In this document: positions 23,204-33,632 of the stretch, piece by piece | Numbering within the stretch: position 1 is the stretch's first letter | How the letters are laid out: each line of letters begins with the position of its first letter | NCBI GenBank assembly: GCA_037178675.1 | Contig: JAYMGJ010000211.1 | Span: forward strand, 39,261-103,260 | DNA length: 64,000 bases | From: Scleroderma bovista | Lineage: Eukaryota > Basidiomycota > Agaricomycetes > Boletales > Sclerodermataceae | Direction: 5' to 3' | Made by a program: the position numbers and the translations under genes | Notes under the pieces: model-generated | The model's input: only the letters and a program-made list of their open reading frames with translations | The model's database searches: none | Told to the model about the DNA's origin: nothing

Positions 23204-23966
23204 TGGCTTTGTGAATGTCATGACGATGATTTTATGACCTGTATTACTTCTCCGTTAGCCATCCCCCTCAACTCTGCTTCGATTACTTTTAATATTTCGA
23301 GGGTTGATCCCATGTGGACAAAAAATACCCAGAAATCTAATTATTTATTCTTGCTCGGTCAATCCAGAAGGATCTGAGCTAATCCCAGCGTTATACTATC
23401 CCCAAGTACATATGATCTGAGAACCATTCCATCCAGTTACTGGATAACCGACACTGTCCATGAGGGACATGACTGGTTGAACGGTGCGGGGTTGCATTTT
23501 TATTGGTGGTGACAACGCAAAATTTGTTAGTTCTTTCATTGTTGGGTCTTTCTCTGGTTCCAGGGCTTGTCGGATTGCAAACTTGTGTCATGATTGATCT
23601 GCTATCTTCGTTGCCCGGAGGTAAAGCACGATTCTAGCCCTCCTGCTCTCCATCCTGTTGCCCTACATGTCTGATAACTAAATTTCCCCTCGATTTGATA
23701 TGCCTGTGTTTTTCTTTCTTTCTATTCAACGACTACCAAAAAAGGATGCATGTGTGAGGCACTGTTCTCCCAATTCTAACCTTATAGGCTCTGACCGAAT
23801 ATTTGTGAATGGCTCAGGAACAGACACTCAGTTCAGTCACTATGTCACAGGGGCTGTACGGCGTTGGCACAACTCCAAAGGTAGTGTCCCGTCTGACTGT
23901 GATTGGCTCACCCAACGTCCTCAATTGGTGCTGTGTACCAGTACCACACCCCTTGGCTTACATATA
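23204..23966. repeat. Array spacer and split promoter of copy 6
   Basis: Repeats the conserved spacer, the SF3B2 5' remnant near 23,727-23,755 and the promoter cassette. It ends at CTTACATATA, the first half of the TATA region, where the Helitron begins. Confidence 0.8.
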
Positions 23967-23992
23967 CAAGTGCACTACCCTATGGACGGTTT

Positions 23993-26900
23993 TTATAGTA
24001 GTAATGATGGGAATACAATGTTCGCTGTTGTTTGCTCTTCGTTTGTTTCTGAAAATACTATCAAAGCGTCTTCTCTCCTGCGCACTCGCGAAAGTGCGGT
24101 ATATAATTGACCATGAGCGAATGGATCGATGCGTAGATCCAACGCCGCTTTCGAGAGTGTTAAACCTTGACAACCATTGAACGTCGTAGCATAAGCTAGC
24201 CGCAGAGGAAATTGTCGACGAAGTACGGTCCAATCTGTATGTGTCGGATGGAAGTCAAAGTTGATTCGAGGGATGCAATGAACTTCATTGCTGTTGATTC
24301 GTCGCACTTCCACAAACCGTCGATGTAATGCTACGATCTGTACTCGCGCATTTCGCACCAGCCCTTTCTCGACCGCGAGATTGCGTTGTATAGCGCAGAT
24401 AGCGTTTGGCTTCAGGTGCAATGTATGTGGTGGGACGTTTGGATGTGTCATGCTGGCGAGAAACTCAGGTGATTGCTCTATTGGTAGGAGCGTCACGTTG
24501 TCCATCTCTTTGAGAGTATCGCAGCTGTGATACATCGCTGAGAAGAGCACATCAGAGGTAGCTTGTGGGAGAGACAGCAATTTTTCTCACTTTTTTCACC
24601 TGCAAGGTGCTCGAGGATGATGTTGTTGAATTCATCCACATAAATGTGACGTGGGGATAAGAATGCGGTGGTTAAGCAGTAATAAGCATCAGTGAGGCGC
24701 TCAGGAGGGAATAAGAAGTCAACTGCTTCATTGACATTGGTTGTCTTTCGTAAAAGTGGTAATTCTCGTCGTCGGTGTGAGGTGTCGTCACCTATGTTGT
24801 CGACGAATGCTGTGTACTCGACATCATTGATGCTGCGCATTGGTGTCGTTAGGCGTAAAATTTGAAGCAACGACCATAGAGGGGATGATTTCACAGATGC
24901 TGCTAGAGCTGCAGTTTCTCCACATCCGCTGACAACAGGTGCTACTTGATGAAAATCACCGAGACCTATGAATGGAATGCCTCCAAAGAGATGATCGTTG
25001 TTGCGGACAATGCAACATAAACGGTGAGCGCATTCCCAGGCAGCTTTGTTCGCCATAGGTAGTTCATCCCAGATGATGGCTGATGCGCTACGAAGAAGAT
25101 CTGCTCGAGCAGAAAACGGAGGTATCTTAGATTGCAGATGTATAGAATCATCAGTGACAGGGATGCCAAATGTGTAATGAGCTGTGCGACCTCGAGTGTA
25201 CGCTGTGGCACTGAGAGCACTGCTGCCGACGACAATTATGATGTGCTGTCTTGCTCTGCAATGCGCTAACAGGCATTGGATGAGAAAGGTTTTCCCTCGA
25301 CCTGGTCGGCCTTCGATGAAGAAAGCTCGTTGTCGACATTCTCTATTCTCGATGGCCTCAGCAAGTTTGGGGAAAACAGCACATTGTTCGTTGTTGAGCA
25401 AGTTATATTGATGATGATGTTCATCTCTTAGATGTTCTTCCTCTCGTCGTAAAAATCGCATTTCATCTTCGACTTCTGCAGAGCGCACAATAGGGTTTGG
25501 CAAGCCAAAATCCGTCAATGACTTGCCTGTATGCAAAAGGTAATCGGCGATTTTGTGCAATGCAGCATCCAATGCTGCATCACGATCAAATGGATACATG
25601 GCATGATCATTGCTGAGTGAATCTTGGAACGCTGTCCATAGAGGAGCTGCAGGATAACCTTCTTGAATGATTTGTGCGAACAGAAAGCGTAACTGGGATG
25701 GCGTGCGAAGACATTGCACAGCTTCTTCTAGAGTGAGGAATCCTTCATTGTTGTTCGCAAAGAGACCTAAGTCGCAAGCTGCTTCATGGAATGTAGGGAA
25801 ACAATGATTATTGATGGTTCGTATATCCTCGAAAGAGGATGCTGGACGATGAAGCAGCAATGCTCGCAGGTAGAACAGCTCTCCTGTTCGGAGAGGCACG
25901 ATATCGATGCGTGCGATCTTTTGCTGTTGCAATCTGCGACTTGCTTTTTTTCTTTTGGTGTCTGCAATACAATTTTCATGAGTGAATCTCATGCGATGTC
26001 CCTTGTTCACGTACTTGGATGTAGCTGTTCTAAATGATCTCGTGGATGGAGAGGTTGTCCTTCAATGTAAGTGTAAAGGACATATTGTTCATAGTATTGC
26101 TCGTAAGTGAGTTCGTGCAGCTCAGGAGCTCGAAGAAGGTAACGATGAAGTAGTGAGGTGTGAGACTGTTGACCATCTCGCTGTCGAAATTGAGGAACAT
26201 TCTCTCCAGGGAGATGTACAGGAAGGCAATCTACAGATGGCTCTTTGCGCGTTGTTTCGAATCCAAGTATTCGCCAGGCACTTTCTGGGGCAGATAAATA
26301 TCGAGCTTTTTGGTAGTCTGTTACTTCATTTATGGGAGCAGGTGCTCGTGGAATGGCGGGTTCGTGGGAAATGGAGAAAAATGCAACATCTGGACCTTTG
26401 AAGAAATACTTGTATAAGTAGCTGAAGACTTTAGAAGTGAATACAACATCGAAGTGAAAGTGGCAATCTGCAAAGAGGAGTAAGGCAGGACAATATGAAG
26501 CCACCCATGCGTCTTCGTCTTGACGTCGACGCCAATGCATTCGTCCAAAGTCATCAATAGTAGTTCTTTCTTGTCTTGGGTGAGGAAAACCATAGATGCA
26601 TTCACCGTTTTTATTGCACCTATTTGTTGGAGATGCGAGGTGATTACGATTGTGCATCATAAATCGGGAGACCTTTTCTCGCAGAACTTCATTCTCTCGT
26701 GGTAGTTCAGCACACACGATATCATCAAGGGCATCAATTTCAGGTTCGGGATGAACCTTCCAACAGCATTAAGTATTTCGACAGATTCAATTTAGTAATG
26801 ACTCTGAGCGCACCTTCAAGAGAATATGAGCATGAGGAAATCCACGTTTCTGAAATTCGATGACTTTGATTAGATACTTCTTCTCTCCAAATCGTGTGCG

Positions 26901-28409
26901 AAGTAACCGCAAAACTTTCTCCAGTCGACTTTTAAATGCACGTGCTACCACGATAGGTATATCATATGCTGTTTGACCTGGTAGCAGTCGATCACGAACT
27001 TCTGCCCAATCTGGATTGAATGTCATTGTCATGAAAAAAGTAGGCTTCCCGAATTTGCGCCCTAGAGCCATAGCATCGGCCGCTTGTTCTGATGTCCATG
27101 CGTGAGATCCCACAAAACTGGCGGGAAGTTTGATGGTGGGTTCGAATTCATCGTCATTTTCTTCTGCATCTTCTCGTTCACGTTGCTGAAAGCGACGTTC
27201 TCGAGTGATATAGGCTAACCGCTGTTCTTCCACCCGAGAGTACATATCCACCAAGTATTCACAGCAGAGACGTCCCATAGTGGAAAAGCGATCATCATTA
27301 TCAGCAAGAACACGGTTGCGATACCAAGCCACTTGTGACATGGTGGGTACATCGGGGATTACAGAAGAACCCCATCCCATCTCTGCATGGGGGAAAAGGA
27401 GGACATAATGAAGAGGTTCGTAATGATGTGATAAGATGTTGATGAACTCGGGACGATGAGCATTTCGTCGACGAATGAGAATGGAGCGTGGATTTATGAT
27501 CGTAGAATTAGAGGCATGCATAATAGCTGCGAAATCGGCTGCAGACGAATAATCTTGAATTTCTAAGATTCCACGCCGGCGAATGTTGGAGGTCTGGAAA
27601 TGCTGCAAATGTCCAACGTAGGGGTTGCATTCTCGAATGTCATCTTTAATTGCTTGAATGACAGAGCCATGCACTCCGAATTCAATGGCTTTGTTTTGGA
27701 GAGCGGCTTCGTCATATAGAAACCAATGAATCGAGTGTTCAGTGTATTCGGTATCACGAATGAGATGATATGTACGCCCAGTAATCGCTACTGCAGGAGG
27801 ACCTGTCCCAGCAGCAAATTGTTGAAATCCTCCGGAGACACCAATTCCTGCGAAAGAAAAGAGGTTGTTGATAGTGCGAGCAAACTCCATGACATGCTTT
27901 CGCTGCCGAGGATTTTGAAGCACCTGCTGCATGCGATCAGGCAGAGGTCGCAAAGGGGGCACTTTTCGTCTGCCAAATGCGCAGCAAAAGGAGTTGTCTT
28001 CTGTGGACAAAAGCAAAGCTCCACAATGAGCGCATCGGCGATTCCAAGAAGGAGGAATTATAGACGTTGGGGGGTTGCATTGTAAAAGCGCCCACCATGA
28101 CAATCGTTCACTCTGGATATACAATACAATCATCAGAGAAGTTCGTCAATTAAGACAAAATAGCCATACGATTAGTGCAACTTCTGATATAGAAGGCTCT
28201 GCAGAACGTTGTATGATTTCTTCATTAGGCAGTACAGAGATGTTCTGATGCCGTCGACGACGATTGTCATCTTCTCGCCGCAATGGATCTTCACGACGCT
28301 TGCGCTTCCTTTCGCGATCTTTATTCTGAGTAACAGGCATACGTGGACGACAACAAATAACATTGAACGGAAGTATATCAGCCGCATTTTTGCAAATAAC
28401 ACAAAGCAT
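23993..28409 (-). CDS. Helitron Rep/PIF1-like helicase, probably frameshifted
   Basis: The rolling-circle transposase of the element. From the N-terminus: a basic stretch (MPVTQNKDRERKRKR), a zinc-finger-like CAHCGALL..CCAFG, the Helitron-like N domain with MTMTFNPDWAEV and the HxH motif PHAHILL near 26,830, then the tyrosine region YLYKYFFKG near 26,410. The PIF1-like helicase follows: Walker A GRPGRGKT near 25,310, Walker B IIWDELPM near 25,070, GLGDFHQVAPV near 24,950, and C-terminal QGLTLSKAAL plus LYTALSRV near 24,110. Short introns interrupt it near 28,090-28,150 and 26,770-26,820. The frame shifts near 26,010 and again near 24,585 beside A5 and A6 runs, so either it is decayed or the assembly has homopolymer errors. 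Confidence 0.88.
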
Positions 28410-28419
28410 GAAGATATAA

Positions 28420-29191
28420 TTACACTACTGTTTGAGACGAAGAAGCAGATGGCTCTTCATGTTTATCCTCATCGTCTTCGTCGTATCGAGCTCGCTTACT
28501 TTTGCCCTCTGAATACCAATCGAAACGTCTTAACTTGGATGATGGAGGAGATTGCGTAGTTGGTCCAGTCAATTGAGCAGGACCAAAGACGATGTCTTGG
28601 ATGGTGAGAGAGCATCGATCTCCATCCACGCTTTGAAGACTTCCTTGTACAAAAACATGTTTGCCCACGGTGGGCATTGGGGTCTTTTGAAGTCGGCGAT
28701 GCAAAGGTGGATAATAACACGTAACTCGCATGCTTTGCTGACCCACAGCAGCCCATTGAACGACATCAAGATCGAAGCCGAGATGGCGTTCATCTTCTGT
28801 AGCCGATCGGACGACTTTGTCTGCTACGATGAATACACCGTAGGTCCGACCGCCTTTAAGCAAACGATCAGGTTGCTGGATAAACGGTAGATGAGATGGA
28901 GCCAACCACTGAAGAAGCACGAACGTTATTGGTGTACAAAAGTAACTCTGCATCGTCGCAATCAGCTTTGGTACTCGGAGCGAGTACAGCCCGCGCCGTC
29001 ACAAAATATGTCCCTCTATCCACAGGCTTGCTCTCCGGTCCAGCATATATGAAGATTTGAGCTGGATAGTCGCCCTCAGCTACTGCCACAAAGGCATCGT
29101 GCTTCCAATAATTTCTCTTCGTGTCGCCGAGCGTCACAGAGCAGCCGCGCTCGAGACCGAGGTTGCCAACGAAGGTGCACGCGGACGCCAT
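28420..29191 (-). CDS. Helitron-borne accessory protein, possible OB-fold (RPA-like)
   Basis: Two exons, starting at ATG 29,191 (MASACTFVGNLGLERG). A 49-nt intron with a GTTCGT donor joins YTNN to QPDRLLKGGRTYGVF. The product of about 240 residues has many alternating hydrophobic and polar strands, for example HVFVQGSLQSVDGDRCSLTIQ, which is compatible with OB-fold barrels, and a charged C-terminal tail (RYDEDDEDKHEE). Single-strand-binding-like proteins accompany some Helitrons, which fits its position upstream of Rep/helicase in the same orientation. The OB-fold reading is inference; no diagnostic motif is seen. Confidence 0.5.
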
Positions 29192-29446
29192 TATCGGTGC
29201 TATGGATGGAAGCTCGCAGCTGCGTCGCTGCTGCACCAAAGATGTATATCGATGACTAAGATCAGCGACGTCAACGATGATGCTGAACTGACGCAAAAAT
29301 GATGCACAAATGACGCGGTGGACGCAATTGCCACCGATCCGCCGGTATCTGCAGCTTACAGTATGTAGAAAAGGCTAAATTGCCCGCAATGCAGGCAGTT
29401 ATCAGTGCTTGTCCGACGATATCCTGCGTCTCTACCTTTCCTCGTA

Positions 29447-30682
29447 ATGAGTCAAGGATCCTCTCCCATCCTCAACCCCGTCGTCTATCTCAACTACCTC
29501 AATCATACAGTTGCACATGACTATGAGTTCACAAGGGATGTATCCCTGGCTACACTTGGTGTACGTCGTGCAGCTGTAATCCCAGTGTTTTACCCATTTG
29601 ATGTGCACCGGTGAAGGCCCTGGCCTGGGACATTCTCTCGAGTATCCCAGAAGATTACAGGTTGATCCAGATGGGGAGGATATCTGCTGTGTTGTCTGCT
29701 TACTTCCTGGCTAGGTCAGGTGTTTCGCCCGTCTATCCTAATTGTTTTCCTGACGTTTTCAACAGACCATCTGCGCTCGCCATGGTAGTTCTGGACGTCA
29801 TGCTGAAAAGTAGGTGCTTCTCCGCATTTAGAACACATTTGTCTGATGAGTTGCATTTTTCTCTGTGCTATAGCGGGTCCTATCAATAACTGCACCGTTG
29901 TAGCCATTGTCCTCATGGCGCTGCAAGCAGTCTCGACTGCGGCATCCTCATACCTCTTCCTCAAACGTGTCCACGCTATTTACTACGGAAACAACATAGT
30001 CAGGCACTTCTTTAGTTTTATGTGGCTCGTCGGCGTGGGCACCTCTTGTGCAATCTTTTCTGGGACTCTACACGACTACAGTGAGATTGCTGACACGAAA
30101 CACTGTCTGCGATACCAAAACCAGGCACAATTGTCCATCACTTATGCAATGCCTGTTGTCTTCGACTTCCTTGTCTATTCTGCGATCTCATACAAGATTA
30201 GCACCGCCCATGGATTGCCGAAGAAATGGGGCTGGAAGGACATTTGGCGTGGAAAAGCATTCCCTCATTTCTCTCAGGCTATATTAAGTGGAGGACAACA
30301 GTACTATTTGTAAGGAACGGTATCATTCTTGTAGCAACGTAGATGCTCAACACTGATCTGTCTGCACAGAATTACCAACTGGATCACCATAACACGACTT
30401 TCGTTCGACCCACAGCCCCAAAATTCTCCTACTCTCCAACTACTCCTCTCGGGTCCCGCTGTGGCACTGACGAGCGCTATGGCTTGCCGAGTATACCGAA
30501 ATTTGATCATTGAGTCATTGCTCGACTCGGAAGGGATGAACGGGAAGCTATTGACTGCGCCAAAGTTCGCAGATAGACGAGTAGTAAACCAGATGCTTCC
30601 AACGAGCACGGGACTATCAGTGTTGCCCTATTCTGAATCTGATGTCGAGCACGATTGTAGTGTTCCAAAGGGAGAGGTTTGA
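29447..30682 (+). CDS. Multi-pass membrane protein, array copy 6
   Basis: Five exons as in copy 5. Exon 4 runs TGPINNC to SGGQQYYL and ends at 30,312; exon 5 begins ITNWITITRL and ends at 30,682. The coding region is intact. Its upstream promoter cassette is 5.4 kb away beyond the Helitron, and the TATA box is split; only AAAGGCTAAATTG and the short leader remain attached. Unless the Helitron 5' end supplies a promoter, transcription should be impaired. Confidence 0.82.
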
Positions 30683-31279
30683 CAGCTTTGTGAATGTCAT
30701 GACGATGATTTTATGACCTGTATTACTTCTCCGTTAGCTATCCGGCCCCTCAACTCTGCTTCGATTACCTTTAATATTTCGAGGCTTGATCCCATGTGGA
30801 CAAAAAATACCCAGACATCTAATTATTTATTCCTGCTCAGTCAGTCCAGAGATCTGAGCTAGTAGTCGAGCATTCCATCCAATTATTGGATAACCCGGTC
30901 ACCAACACTGTCCATGAGGCAAACGTTCCCCACCATATGACTAGTTGAATAGCCTTGTGAGTTGCCTTTTTGTTGGCAGTGACACTCGTATAATTTATTA
31001 GTTCCTCTGGTGGGTCTTGCTCTGGATCCACCACTTGTCGGATTGCAAACTTGTATCGAACCGTTGTCCTTGCTGCAGGAGTATAAACGCCCTCCTGTAC
31101 ACGTCTGATAACTAAATTTCCCTTCGCCTTTTTCTTTCTTTCTGTTCCAGACTCACGTGCACACGACTACCAAAAAAGGATGCATCGTCGAGTGTGAGCC
31201 CCCGCTCTCCCAATTCCAAGGCAGCAGCAGCGAAGGGCGGCGACAAAGAAGACACACACATTCAGCTATTCACCGAATC
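30683..31279. other. Intergenic region between array copy 6 and SF3B2; source of array spacers
   Basis: Contains the same landmarks as the array spacers and then continues uninterrupted into SF3B2. It is the likely original arrangement. Duplicated units end near CTCTCCCAATTC at about 31,205, some 75 bp before the SF3B2 ATG. Confidence 0.65.
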
Positions 31280-33394
31280 ATGCCATCTGTTGCCAATGGA
31301 AAGACCATCAAATCCAAAAATCAGCTTCGTCGACTAAGAGCAAAGCAGAAAAAGGCAGCAACAGCTACCGCTGAGTCGACTCCTGTGCGTGTCTCGTTCG
31401 CGCTAACCATGCTAGTTTCCTGACGCGGGACGAGCTACAGGTGATTAATGGTGTCGATACGAAAATGGAAGATGATGGGGACGGGGACGAGAACGTCGAG
31501 TATGTCATTGAGCAGTTGGATATGTTGGATCCGGCTCTCGAGGCATTTTCTGACATACTGGCCAAGTTTCAGGTGACATTAGACACTGCAGAGGTGCGTC
31601 CGTCTACCCTCAAATCACACCTCCATTTCCACTTACACACACCGACTCAAGCATACAAAAGATGCCCCTCCCTCTAAAGGCGAAGTGATCTATTCCGATG
31701 ACGACATGGCCTCAGACGACGGCTCAGATGCCGAGGAAGCAGCCAACAAGCCTCTCTCCAAAAAGAAACGACGCAAAATGGCCCGTCTGACCATCGCCGA
31801 GCTCAAACAGCTCGTGTCCAAGCCCGAAGCAGTCGAGTGGACAGACCCGTCCGCTGCCGACCCACGGCTCCTCCTACACCTCAAGACATACCGCAACACC
31901 GTAGCTGTTCCCGCGCACTGGAGCGCAAAGCGAGATTATCTGCAGGGTAAACGTGGAATTGAGAAGCCGCCGTTCCAGCTGCCTTCGTATATCGCCGACA
32001 CGGGTATTGCGACAATGCGGGATGCGATCAAAGAGAAAGAGGCGAATATGTCGTTGAAGGCTAAAACGAGGGAAAGGGTCCAGCCAAAGATGGGGAAAAT
32101 GGACATCGACTACCAGAAACTGCACGATGCGTTCTTCAAGCACATGACGAAGCCGGTTGTCACTTCATTCGGGGAGGTGTGAGTGCTTCTTGTCATTTCT
32201 GAATGCGTGTGGGTGGTTGCTGATGCTGCGCGGGTAATACCCAGGTACTATGAAGGAAAGGAGTTCGAGACGTCGCTCAAGCATAAGCGGCCTGGTGAGC
32301 TTTCCCCTGAGCTCGTTGAGGCGCTTTCGATTCCACCGCTTGCTCCCCCTCCGTGGCTTATCAGTATGCAACGATTCGGGCCACCCCCGAGTTATCCTAC
32401 ACTTCGCATACCTGGGCTGAATGCACCTATACCAGAAGGGTAAATCCTTTGTTAATTTGTTGTGCTATGAGGATGAGATCTGACTATGTGTGTTACTAGT
32501 GCACAGTGGGGGTTCCACCCGGGTGGATGGGGGAAGCCGCCCTTGGACGAGTATAACCGGCCCCTCTATGGTGATGTATTCGGTGTGCTACCTAAAGCAA
32601 CAGACGTTAATGTGGGTGGTATATTCATACATTGTGCTTTGCTACATATCCCCAACAGGTGGGCGAACCAATCGAAAAAGCACCATGGGGAGAACTTGAA
32701 CCGGAAGAAGGTACATCTATACTTTTTTTCGTATTTTACGCTAGCTAACAACGCATCCACAGAAGAAGAGGAGGAAGAGGAGTCCGAAGAGGAAGAGGAA
32801 GAGGAGGAGGTCGCCGAGCCTACCATGGCAGACGGCTTACAGACGCCCTCTGGGCTTGCGACGCCATCAGGGCTCACAAGTGTGGTGTCGACTGTTGCAG
32901 GTGGACTGGAGACACCGGACTTCTTGGAGCTGCGGAAGACGTCGAGGGAGACGGCACGAGAGAGCGACAGTGGTGGGCCACGGTCGTTGTACCAAGTTGT
33001 GCCCGAGAAACAGACGAATGTGCGCGGACTCATGGGGAGCGAAAGGGGATACGACGTCGCTGGTCTTACAGGTGCGCATGGTGCGATTCCCGTTCTGGGG
33101 GAAGAGCGCGGTACGAAGGTACGTTTATCCTTGCGATTATCAGCAACGGACATTCTGACTGGCCACGAAAAGCAGCGCAAAAATGGTGTAGATGTGTCAC
33201 TGGATGCAGCAGAGCTGGAAGGGATGTCTACGGAAGATCTAAAGCGCAAATACGATCAACATTCGCGAGGATCTGCTGGCGTTCCTGGGTCAAAGGAGGA
33301 CTTCTCGGATATGGTGGCCAAGGAGATGGCAAAGAAGAAGGCCAAGATGGAAAGGGAGAAGGAGACGAGGAAAGGCGACAAGTTCAAGTTTTGA
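31280..33394 (+). CDS. SF3B2: Splicing factor 3B subunit 2 (SF3b145 / Cus1)
   Basis: A U2 snRNP component needed for branch-point recognition in the nucleus. ATG 31,280 opens a basic N-terminus (KTIKSKNQLRRLRAKQKK). After an acidic region come PLSKKKRRKMARLTIAELK and VEWTDPSAADPRLLLHLKTYRN with the VPAHWSAKRDYLQGKRG box, together the DUF382 core. YYEGKEFETSLKHKRPG with LSPELVEALSIPPLAPPPWL forms the PSP (proline-rich) domain. PPSYPTLRIPGLNAPIP and the WGFHPGGWGKPPLDEYNRPLYGD segment follow, then a Glu-rich stretch and a Lys-rich C-terminus ending KGDKFKF. Several introns of about 50 nt interrupt it. It is the best-conserved housekeeping gene in the window and looks intact. Confidence 0.95.
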
Positions 33395-33632
33395 GCTGGT
33401 TCTTTTATTATACGCTACATTTTTGTGTTGGTATCTACTCTGCTACATCATGTCGGGTGAGAAAGCTGTTGATCATCCAAGGCACAGTTGGCTGTGCATT
33501 TGGAGCACAGAGCGCCCATCGACGATTCCAAACATTTTCTTGCGCGACGCCAGTGCAGCCTGCCACGCTTTTCTCTCGACCATCCACCAAACGGTGATGA
33601 GCATTGCTGTCTGAAGTCAAAAAGACTAAGCC

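Larger units (their letters stand above)
23967..29369 (-). mobile_element. Helitron (5.4 kb) inserted in the TATA box of array copy 6
   Basis: Removing 23,967-29,369 joins CATATA to AAAGGCTAAAT, which restores CATATAAAAG-CTAAAT as in copies 4 and 5. The element is therefore delimited to the base. Read on the minus strand it starts TCTACATACTG and ends GCACTTG, between host T and T. A 5' TC end and absence of target duplication fit Helitrons; the 3' CTTG departs from the usual CTRR. A possible stem (ACTAC with GTAGT) precedes the 3' end by a few bases. It encodes a Rep/helicase (23,993-28,409) and a second upstream gene (28,420-29,191). Confidence 0.88.

Noticed and set aside
25151..25411. Plus-strand and alternate-frame proteins over the Helitron helicase
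   Set aside because: Shadows of the helicase coding sequence, which has clear Walker motifs on the minus strand.
33017..33249. Minus-strand serine-rich frames opposite SF3B2 and the arrestin-like gene
   Set aside because: Complement of acidic or Ser/Pro-rich coding sequence; no independent motif or exon structure.
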